Origin: Ruminococcus flavefaciens
GTDB lineage: Bacteria; Bacillota; Clostridia; Oscillospirales; Ruminococcaceae
Reading direction: 5' to 3'
Length of the DNA: 22,784 nucleotides
Assembly: GCA_902796705.1 (NCBI GenBank)
Contig: CADBQF010000329.1
Span: 1 to 22,784, forward strand
Shown here: positions 7,049 through 13,357 of the stretch, one piece after another
Numbering within the stretch: position 1 is the stretch's first letter
How the letters are laid out: each line of letters begins with the position of its first letter
Notes under the pieces: generated by a model
Seen by the model: the letters and a program-made list of their open reading frames with translations, nothing else
The model's database searches: none
Told to the model about the DNA's origin: nothing
Position numbers and translations under genes: made by a program

Positions 7049-9160
7049 GTGGTAAATATCAGAACTTTTTCAGATACTATAAAATCTGTCATCATTGCTG
7101 CCCTTGTTATATTCCTTGCAGCAGTGAGCGGTCTGCGGCTCATGGAAATACAGGTCGTGGGCAGCGAAGAGGACGGCGAACTCTCGAAAGGAACTGACAG
7201 CGGACTCGTCTTCAATAAGGAGATAAAGGCTACCCGTGGAGAGATAATCGACTACAGCGGAAATCTTCTCGTCACGAACGACGCACGCTGTGACCTCGTT
7301 CTCCAGAAGGCTTTCTTCCCGGACGACCTTCAGGAGGGAAATGAGACTCTGCTGAACATATACAATGCCCTTCTTGAATACGACTACGTCTTCAAGGAGA
7401 GTCTCCCTATCACCCGTTCAGAACCATATAAATTCACCGAGGAAGATACTTCCGATGTGGTGAAGAAGCTCAACCTCAACGTGTACGCCTCTGCGGAAAA
7501 CTGCATCGACAAGCTAATCTCCGACTATAAGATATCGGATAAGTACACCGCAAAGGAAAAACGCATCATCGCCGGTATGCGTTACGAGATGCTCGCTAAG
7601 GAATTCTCCTACAGCAATGATATGCTCATAATGGAAGACGTCGATCCGACTACCGTTATCGAGATGAAGGAACTCGGAAATTTCTACAAGGGCATTGAAG
7701 CTGTCGAGACTTCCGAGAGAAAGATCGTCCGTGGAGATATCCTCCCCCACGAGATAGGCACTGTCGGCCCTATCTACGCTGAGGAATACGATGAACTCAA
7801 ACAGAAAGGCTACGCTCTCAACGACACGCTCGGTAAAAGCGGTATCGAAGCCGCTATGGAGACTGAACTGCGTGGTCAGAATGGCATAGAAGCTATCACT
7901 GTCGATAACGGTGCTGTCAAGGGCATCGAAAATGTAAGCGACACTAAATCAGGATATACCGTAAAACTCACCGTTGACGGAAACTATCAGCTAAAATTAC
8001 AGGAGATACTCAATAACTTCCTCAACAATTTCAGTGCCGGATATATGAGGACTCAGTGCGGTGCTGTCGTTGTACTTGATGCAAAGACCGGTGCTGTCAA
8101 GGGAATGGCTACTGCTCCGACTTACAACCTCAAGGATTATTCGGAGAATTACGACTATTTCCTCAATGCCGAGAATTCTCCCCTGCTCAACCGATGCACA
8201 TACGGACTCTACCGTCCGGGTTCGACTTTCAAAACGATCACCGCTACTGCCGGTCTGAATGAGGGTATCGTTGACGGATACACTTCTTTCTACTGTGCTC
8301 ACGGATATGAATACTACGGCGGTCACTTCTCATGTACAGGAACTCACGGATATATCGCCGTAAGACACGCTATAGAAGTATCGTGCAACTCTTATTTCTA
8401 TGAACTCTCGAACCGTCTCGGCATCGACGAGATAACAAGATATTCAAAGCTCTACGGACTCGGTTCTCCGACAGGCATCGAAACAGGCGACGCTGCCGGA
8501 TATCTCTGCAACCCTGAAACTTTTGCCGAGAAAGGTATCCCGTGGTATGTCGGATATGTCATACAGGCAGGTATCGGTAACTTCGACTGCGGCATGACTC
8601 CCCTGCAAATGGCAGTAGTCGCAAATACTATCGCAAACAGAGGTGTCCGCTACAAGCCTTACCTCGTGGACAGCCTTTACAATTACGGCTCAGATGAACC
8701 GGTATTCACGACAAAGCCGACTATTGCAGGAACTATCGATCTCAACTATGACTATGTCTATGATTATATAATAGGCGGTATGATAGATGCTTCCCATAAT
8801 ATCCCGGTAAGCACATATTCGCTCTCCGACCTCGGATTCGATGTTGCTATAAAAACAGGTACTCCGCAGAAGAGCGACGACCTCAACCGCCAGAACTCGT
8901 TCTTCATCGGCTTTGCTCCGGCTGATGATCCGGAGATCGCTTTCGCAGGCGTTATCGAAGACGGCGAATACTCCAAATATATGATAAGGGATATCATACT
9001 CGCTTATCAGGAGTGCTACGGTCTTGCAGGCGTAAAACCCGAAAAGCTCGAACTCCCCGAAGAAGTACGCCCCGAAATAGAAACAACTACGACTACCACC
9101 ACAACAGAAACTGCAACAACTACTACGACAACTACAACCACTACAACAACATCACGATAA
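7049..9160 (+). CDS. mrdA: Penicillin-binding protein 2, Rod-complex transpeptidase
   Basis: The protein has about 703 residues: an N-terminal TM anchor (about 13-31), a PBP dimerisation domain (about 55-300, with GEIIDYSGNLL and HEIGTVG), and a transpeptidase domain. The three active-site motifs are intact: S392-TFK, S445-CN and K602-TG. It cross-links peptidoglycan during elongation with RodA and MreCD. After about residue 672 a tail of 21 threonines within 23 positions replaces a normal C-terminus. The start is uncertain. GTG at 7049 is the first usual start codon in frame, but the only good SD (GGAAGG, 7044-7049) overlaps it. An ATC at 7058 is ideally spaced, and the next in-frame ATG (residue 32) would remove the TM anchor. 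The function is secure; the first few residues are not. Confidence 0.94.
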   Translation: MVNIRTFSDTIKSVIIAALVIFLAAVSGLRLMEIQVVGSEEDGELSKGTDSGLVFNKEIKATRGEIIDYSGNLLVTNDARCDLVLQKAFFPDDLQEGNETLLNIYNALLEYDYVFKESLPITRSEPYKFTEEDTSDVVKKLNLNVYASAENCIDKLISDYKISDKYTAKEKRIIAGMRYEMLAKEFSYSNDMLIMEDVDPTTVIEMKELGNFYKGIEAVETSERKIVRGDILPHEIGTVGPIYAEEYDELKQKGYALNDTLGKSGIEAAMETELRGQNGIEAITVDNGAVKGIENVSDTKSGYTVKLTVDGNYQLKLQEILNNFLNNFSAGYMRTQCGAVVVLDAKTGAVKGMATAPTYNLKDYSENYDYFLNAENSPLLNRCTYGLYRPGSTFKTITATAGLNEGIVDGYTSFYCAHGYEYYGGHFSCTGTHGYIAVRHAIEVSCNSYFYELSNRLGIDEITRYSKLYGLGSPTGIETGDAAGYLCNPETFAEKGIPWYVGYVIQAGIGNFDCGMTPLQMAVVANTIANRGVRYKPYLVDSLYNYGSDEPVFTTKPTIAGTIDLNYDYVYDYIIGGMIDASHNIPVSTYSLSDLGFDVAIKTGTPQKSDDLNRQNSFFIGFAPADDPEIAFAGVIEDGEYSKYMIRDIILAYQECYGLAGVKPEKLELPEEVRPEIETTTTTTTTETATTTTTTTTTTTTSR
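9083..9151 (+). repeat. Threonine-codon tract encoding the PBP2 tail
   Basis: Twenty-one of 23 consecutive codons are ACN (residues 679-701), with one Glu and one Ala interrupting. All four ACN codons are used in mixed order, so the amino acid run is preserved rather than produced only by simple DNA slippage. The product is a hydrophilic, probably extended tail outside the membrane. Confidence 0.9.
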
Positions 9161-9165
9161 TAAAA

Positions 9166-9297
9166 GCTCCCCCGTATACTCGCTGCTTATAAAGAAGTAT
9201 ATGTCTTCTATTGGGGAAGAACCTTTCCTCAGAAAGGTTTTCCCCCACTAAAAGGTATAAACTTCTTTATAAGCAGCGAGTCTAAGGGGGAATTTTT
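9166..9297 (+). terminator. Nested inverted repeat ending the mre cluster, with T-run
   Basis: Perfect 21-base arms lie at 9178-9198 and 9261-9281. Farther out, TCCCCC (9168-9173) pairs with GGGGGA (9286-9291), followed by ATTTTTATT. Inside is a second hairpin (9213-9227 with 9232-9245, one bulged G). The outer stem plus T-run should act as a rho-independent terminator after mrdA. The 21-base perfect arms and nested hairpin are more than a terminator needs and may mark a mobile palindromic element. Confidence 0.75.
9213..9245. repeat. Palindromic repeat, copy 1
   Basis: This is a 14-bp stem with one bulge and a CTCA loop, built from GGGGAA, AACCTTTC and their complements. On the minus strand it reads GGGGGAAAACCTTTC, then TGAGG, then AAAGG and CCCC, nearly identical to the element at 14616-14651. 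Two dispersed copies in about 5 kb imply a repeat family. Confidence 0.7.
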
Positions 9298-9298
9298 A

Positions 9299-9327
9299 TT
9301 GACATATAATATTTCATATGATATAAT
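9299..9327 (+). promoter_or_regulatory. Consensus sigma-A promoter for the S41 peptidase gene
   Basis: TTGACA (9299-9304), a 17-base spacer, then TATAAT (9322-9327): both hexamers are perfect. It begins two bases after the T-run of the preceding terminator and leaves a short leader of about 30 bases before the start at 9366. Confidence 0.88.
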
Positions 9328-9365
9328 AAGATATAAAATTTTTTAATTGAAAGGAAACCGGCTAT

Positions 9366-11126
9366 ATGAAAACTGTTATTGGTTCTGTACGGCACTTACT
9401 GGCGACCGGGAACAAGATACAGATGCTATGGGGCGGCGGTGTGCTGCTGACGATAATCGCTCTCGCTGTTCTGCATCATCTATGGAAGGGCGACAGAAAG
9501 AAGATAAGGATATGGAGACTCCTGTGCCTTTGTCCTCTTATCATCTGTATCTGTCATTTCCTGATCTATGTTATGGGATTTTTTAATGCTTGGGGTATGT
9601 TTATAACCATGTATGCCATGGCGGTGCTTGCACTTATCCCTATCCCGTTTGCAAACAGGCGTATCGGCTACAGGATAGCCGCATCGGTCACGGGTATACT
9701 TATCGCTCTGTGCTTCCCGTTCTATATACTGAATGCACCTAATTTCTTCAATTATTCAAGGCAGAGCTACACGGATTCTTTCCGCTCTCTCGTGAAGACT
9801 ATGGACAAGACATATATCCTGAAAGAATGGAAAGAGATCGACTTCAAGGAGCTTGAAGCAAAATATATGCCGCTCGTTGAAGAAGCCGAAAAAGCAAACG
9901 ATCCCAGAAAATACACTGATGCCGTCATACTTTTCTGCAACGAGCTTCATGACGGTCATGTATGGATCAATACTTCTTTTGATAAGGAAAATTATTCGTC
10001 CCCGCTCGAACCGAAAAAATACGGCATGGCTATGATACCGCTCGAAAACGGTGAAGTTATCGCTGTATGCACCGATGAGGAAGTCAACAAGCTCGGCATA
10101 GAAGACGGAACTGTCATAACCAAATGGAACGGCAAACCTGTCCTTAAAGCCGCAGAAGAAGACGTTATCGACGGAGGTCTTCCGGTAAAGGCAAATGCTG
10201 ATATCATTTCTGTGATCGATCTGTCGGGTGTGGGCGGTGAAACTGTAGATGTCACTTTCAAGGACAAGTCCGGCAAGGAGAAGACAGTTACTCTCTCTGC
10301 CGGTTCAGAAAAGGATTCTGTAAATGAAGCATTCGAGCTGCTCGCTCACAGAGAGACCGATGATTATGAGGAGTTCCTCAACCAGAACTTCTCCACGAGA
10401 ATGCTCGATGACAAGTGCGGATATCTTCAGCTCACTGCCGAAGAGACTACAGCTTTGAATGATGCTTCTTTCTTCACTTCGTTCGGATTTACTGATATGT
10501 TCAGCTACGTCAGGGGCGACCACAAATTCGCAAGGGATCTTTTCCGTGAAAAGCTCAGTGACCTTAAAGCACAGGGCATGGAATATCTCGTTATCGACCT
10601 CAGAAACAATATGGGCGGATTCGATGAGATAGGCTGTGCTTTGACCGATCTTCTCACCGATGAAGACTGGTACGGTCAGGGGCTCGGTATCCGCAAAAAC
10701 GGAAAATACACCTGCGTATCAGACCACGGAATACACGGTACGGGAGAATTTGCCGATCTTGAAGTTATCGCTCTGACGAATTTCAACTGTGCAAGTGCAG
10801 GCGACGGTACTTCACTTTATCTTTCGAGACTTCCTAACGTGACACTTGCAGGCATCACCGATCCGGAGGGCTGTAATCAGGAGACAGGCGGTGTATGCGT
10901 TCTCTCAGGCGGACAGATCACCGTATGCTTCCCTACAGGACTTATCCTCGATGAAAACTGTGTGCCGAACGTCGATACAAAGGCAGACCGCATCAGCCGT
11001 AATCCGCTTGAAGTGAGGATACCTCTCGACAAGGAAACGGCTATGAAGATATTCCACGACAAAGAGGACTATGAGCTCCAGTGGGCTGTTGACCGCCTCG
11101 AAAACAAATCAGAGAACGATAAATAA
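9366..11126 (+). CDS. Membrane-anchored S41 family peptidase
   Basis: The protein has 586 residues. Four hydrophobic helices fill about residues 22-122, then a helical segment leads to ELHDGHVW (193-200), a PDZ-like region (about 215-300) and an S41 core with LVIDLRNNMGG (408-418) and NCASAGDG (474-481). Ser477 is the likely nucleophile. The serine-lysine dyad expected in carboxy-terminal processing proteases is not evident; instead His198 sits in a DGH motif, suggesting the tricorn-like serine-histidine type. It would cleave proteins at the outer face of the membrane. The SD AAAGGAAA lies 10 bases before the ATG. A consensus promoter drives it, and the SpoIIQ-like gene follows 50 bases downstream. 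The substrate is unknown; the S41 fold is clear. Confidence 0.86.
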   Translation: MKTVIGSVRHLLATGNKIQMLWGGGVLLTIIALAVLHHLWKGDRKKIRIWRLLCLCPLIICICHFLIYVMGFFNAWGMFITMYAMAVLALIPIPFANRRIGYRIAASVTGILIALCFPFYILNAPNFFNYSRQSYTDSFRSLVKTMDKTYILKEWKEIDFKELEAKYMPLVEEAEKANDPRKYTDAVILFCNELHDGHVWINTSFDKENYSSPLEPKKYGMAMIPLENGEVIAVCTDEEVNKLGIEDGTVITKWNGKPVLKAAEEDVIDGGLPVKANADIISVIDLSGVGGETVDVTFKDKSGKEKTVTLSAGSEKDSVNEAFELLAHRETDDYEEFLNQNFSTRMLDDKCGYLQLTAEETTALNDASFFTSFGFTDMFSYVRGDHKFARDLFREKLSDLKAQGMEYLVIDLRNNMGGFDEIGCALTDLLTDEDWYGQGLGIRKNGKYTCVSDHGIHGTGEFADLEVIALTNFNCASAGDGTSLYLSRLPNVTLAGITDPEGCNQETGGVCVLSGGQITVCFPTGLILDENCVPNVDTKADRISRNPLEVRIPLDKETAMKIFHDKEDYELQWAVDRLENKSENDK

Positions 11127-11137
11127 TGCGTATATTT

Positions 11138-11166
11138 TCCGTTTATCAGTCAAAACTATAAACGGA
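11138..11166 (+). promoter_or_regulatory. Hairpin covering the SD of the SpoIIQ-like gene
   Basis: TCCGTTTAT (11138-11146) is perfectly complementary to ATAAACGGA (11158-11166), a 9-bp stem with an 11-base loop. The right arm includes the CGGA of the CGGAGG ribosome binding site, so the folded RNA would partly mask translation initiation. No T-run follows, which argues against a terminator. Confidence 0.5.
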
Positions 11167-11176
11167 GGTGTTATAC

Positions 11177-11974
11177 GTGAAAAAGAATTCATTATCGGAT
11201 AACAAAATTTCAGGTTCAAAAGGCTTTTACGCTGCCCTCGGCATAAGTGCTGTGATGATCGGAGGTGCTTGTCTCTTTGCTTACGATCAGGGAGAAAAAC
11301 TCACCGTCACAGAGACTGCTCCGCCTAAAAGCGTAACGATACAGGAAGCTCCCGTCGATAAGAAGTATACCGATCTTCCGAAAACGGCTCCGTCTGTACC
11401 GCAGACGACTCCCCCGCCGGCTACGATACCTGCACCGGTGCAGACTTCGCCCCAGCCTTCGGCAGAACAGGTCGCAAAATCTATCGAAGCCGTTTTTGAT
11501 ACGGAAGAAGCCGATCCCGTTCAGGAGATACTCGAAGCAGGTGTCGTGACAAAAATGGAAAATGTCAGACCGCCTCTCGCTGATATCTCAGATGTAGTGA
11601 ATCCGTTCAGCGGAAGCGAACTCGTCAAGAATGCCACTACAGGAACTTGGCAGACTCACAACGGCACTGACTTCGGTGCGGAAGTCGGTACGGAAGTTTA
11701 TGCTGTATCCAACGGAAATATCACTTCCGTCAAAAAAGATGCCGTATGGGGCGTGACCGTGACTCTCGACCACAATAACGGGTACGTCACAAGATACTGC
11801 GGCCTGTCAGATGACCTCTCCGTACAGGAGGGCGATCATATTCTCAGCGGAGATATCATCGGACTTGTAGGTGATACAGCCGATATAGAAAGCTCGCTCA
11901 AACCGCATCTTCATATCGAGATCATGAAGAACGGCTCTTATCTCGATCCTGTCAAGGAATTAAATAACAGGTAA
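11177..11974 (+). CDS. M23 (LytM) peptidase domain protein, SpoIIQ-like
   Basis: The protein has 265 residues from the GTG at 11177, chosen because CGGAGG ends 8 bases upstream; the GTG at 11168 overlaps that SD. It has a short basic N-terminus, one TM (about 17-36), a proline/threonine-rich linker (about 48-98) and a LytM domain (about 140-262). The zinc ligands of active M23 enzymes are present: H161-NGTD165 and H244-LH246. The TM sequence GFYAALGISAVMIGG and the segment TWQTHNGTD resemble SpoIIQ, the forespore protein that pairs with SpoIIIAH across the septal space; clostridial SpoIIQ, unlike that of Bacillus, keeps the zinc site. A general wall endopeptidase is the alternative. A terminator follows. 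Confidence 0.82.
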   Translation: MKKNSLSDNKISGSKGFYAALGISAVMIGGACLFAYDQGEKLTVTETAPPKSVTIQEAPVDKKYTDLPKTAPSVPQTTPPPATIPAPVQTSPQPSAEQVAKSIEAVFDTEEADPVQEILEAGVVTKMENVRPPLADISDVVNPFSGSELVKNATTGTWQTHNGTDFGAEVGTEVYAVSNGNITSVKKDAVWGVTVTLDHNNGYVTRYCGLSDDLSVQEGDHILSGDIIGLVGDTADIESSLKPHLHIEIMKNGSYLDPVKELNNR

Positions 11975-11986
11975 TAATCATATATA

Positions 11987-12020
11987 ATGCCTCCGTGTGT
12001 CCACAAAAACACGGAGGTAT
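11987..12020 (+). terminator. Terminator-like hairpin after the SpoIIQ-like gene
   Basis: ATGCCTCCGTGT (11987-11998) pairs with ACACGGAGGTAT (12009-12020) through 12 bp with one G-T pair and a 10-base loop. The following TTGTCAATT is only weakly T-rich, so termination may be inefficient. The right arm also contains GGAGGT, the SD of a possible tiny ORF. Confidence 0.6.
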
Positions 12021-12028
12021 TGTCAATT

Positions 12029-12097
12029 ATGAGGTGCAAAACTTCAAAAAAACTGTGTAAAGCTATGATTCTGCTGTTTTGTGCCTATATTTGTTGA
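12029..12097 (+). CDS. Possible 22-residue hydrophobic peptide
   Basis: ATG at 12029 opens 22 codons: a basic start (MRCKTSKK) followed by a hydrophobic cysteine-containing segment (AMILLFCAYIC), then TGA. GGAGGT at 12013-12018 is 10 bases upstream, within the terminator hairpin arm. The basic-then-hydrophobic plan is that of small membrane peptides. There is no dedicated promoter, and such short ORFs occur by chance, so this is only a candidate. It lies in the 314-base interval (11975-12288) that otherwise holds the terminator, an AT-rich stretch and the promoter of the next gene. Confidence 0.2.
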   Translation: MRCKTSKKLCKAMILLFCAYIC

Positions 12098-12104
12098 TTT
12101 TTAT

Positions 12105-12133
12105 TTGACTAACAATTGTTTTTATGATACAAT
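12105..12133 (+). promoter_or_regulatory. Promoter of the AEC transporter gene, with palindrome in spacer
   Basis: TTGACT (12105-12110), a 17-base spacer, then TACAAT (12128-12133). The first ten spacer bases, AACAATTGTT (12111-12120), form a perfect palindrome and could be a repressor operator. Transcription would start near 12140, leaving a leader of about 150 bases in which I recognise no known riboswitch. Confidence 0.72.
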
Positions 12134-12288
12134 ATCTCTTAGTGGCAGAATTATGTATTAATTATTAAACAAAAACTGAAAATATATTATCTATATTTAT
12201 TAAGCCGCCAGCAATAGTTCAGGGATCGGTGGAGCTGTTCATCGTGTGCATTTACATAAGTCATGCGGTCCCGCAAAAGGGGGATATC

Positions 12289-13236
12289 ATGGCTTCAGCC
12301 ATATTGAATCAGACGTTCATAATGCTCATACTGATCTTCGTGGGCGTATTATGTGCAAAAACAGGTCTGATAAGCCAGGAGGCCAACAGCAGCCTTTCAA
12401 AGTTCGTGCTTCAGGTAGTCAATCCGGCAGTTATTTTCATGTCATACCAGAAAGAGTGTGAGTCAAGGCTCGTGAAGAACCTGCTGCTCACCTTCGCACT
12501 TTCAGCAGTATCATTCGCTGCTGCCATAGGCATGGCTTATCTGCTGATAAGGCACAAGGAAGGGCGTGATACGGAAGCAGAACGCTTTTCAGCAATATAT
12601 TCCAACTGCGGATTCATGGGGATACCGCTCGTGAATGCGGTATTCGGCAGCGAGGGAGTTTTCTACCTCACAGCTTATATCACGGTATTCAACATCATCG
12701 TATGGACACACGGCGTTATAATGATCTCAGGACAGCGTGATGTGAACGACCTGCTGAAAGTCTTCCGCTCGCCAACGATAATATCGATAGTCCTCGGACT
12801 TGTGACATTCTTTGCAGGAGTACGCCTTCCGGGTACAGTTTCAAAGGCTCTGGAGTATATCACTGACCTCAACACACCGCTTGCAATGGTGGTGTCGGGC
12901 GTGACTATATCGTCAGCAAATATAAAGAAATTGCTCTCAAATAAAAGAATTTACTATATAGTGTCGATAAAGCTTGTTATTATACCGGCGGTAATATCTT
13001 TGCTGCTTATTGTTACCGGTATATGCACCCCGGTAACACACACCGTGCTTATCGCATCGGCTGCCCCTCCGGCTGCTATGTGTACGTTAATGTGCTTGAA
13101 ATACGGTAAAAACTCGGTGTACGCATCACAAATTTTCGCACTCGGCACGGTGTTGTCGGCGGTCACTCTACCATTACTGTTAAAATATACAGAATGTTTA
13201 ACAAAAATGATAGATTCCGTTTGTAACATTCGCTGA
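12289..13236 (+). CDS. AEC family (auxin efflux carrier-type) transporter
   Basis: The protein has 315 residues from the ATG at 12289, chosen because AAAAGGGGG lies 6-8 bases upstream; the longer frame from 12229 lacks an SD. About ten TM helices run through the protein. Family features include the N-terminal helix with FVGVLCAKTGLIS, SNCGFMGIPLVNAVFG (105-120), LNTPLAMVVSGVTI (194-207) and ASAAPPAAMC (256-265). Bacterial AEC carriers move small carboxylates such as malate or malonate; the substrate here is unknown. It has its own promoter. The ROK regulator follows 121 bases downstream from a separate promoter. Confidence 0.9.
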   Translation: MASAILNQTFIMLILIFVGVLCAKTGLISQEANSSLSKFVLQVVNPAVIFMSYQKECESRLVKNLLLTFALSAVSFAAAIGMAYLLIRHKEGRDTEAERFSAIYSNCGFMGIPLVNAVFGSEGVFYLTAYITVFNIIVWTHGVIMISGQRDVNDLLKVFRSPTIISIVLGLVTFFAGVRLPGTVSKALEYITDLNTPLAMVVSGVTISSANIKKLLSNKRIYYIVSIKLVIIPAVISLLLIVTGICTPVTHTVLIASAAPPAAMCTLMCLKYGKNSVYASQIFALGTVLSAVTLPLLLKYTECLTKMIDSVCNIR

Positions 13237-13261
13237 TTTTAATTTTTTTTTTAAAAACTGT

Positions 13262-13289
13262 TTGATTTTTATTATAAATGTGTTATAAT
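13262..13289 (+). promoter_or_regulatory. Extended -10 promoter of the ROK regulator gene
   Basis: TTGATT (13262-13267), a 16-base spacer, and TATAAT (13284-13289) preceded by TGT, an extended -10. The 14-base string AATGTGTTATAATA (13277-13290) recurs exactly at the xylA promoter (16918-16931). Confidence 0.75.
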
Positions 13290-13357
13290 AAATTCAAGAT
13301 ACAGTGGTTGTGTCCTGCATATTATATTAAATTATTTTAGAATGGAGCGTAGAGAAC

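Noticed and set aside
9083..9151. Repetitive ACN tract considered as a CRISPR or minisatellite array
   Set aside because: It is in frame with PBP2, has no regular repeat-spacer layout, and encodes a threonine tail.
12134..12288. Leader of about 150 bases before the AEC gene considered as a riboswitch
   Set aside because: I could not match any known aptamer consensus, and no convincing terminator or SD-masking stem was seen; only weak stems.
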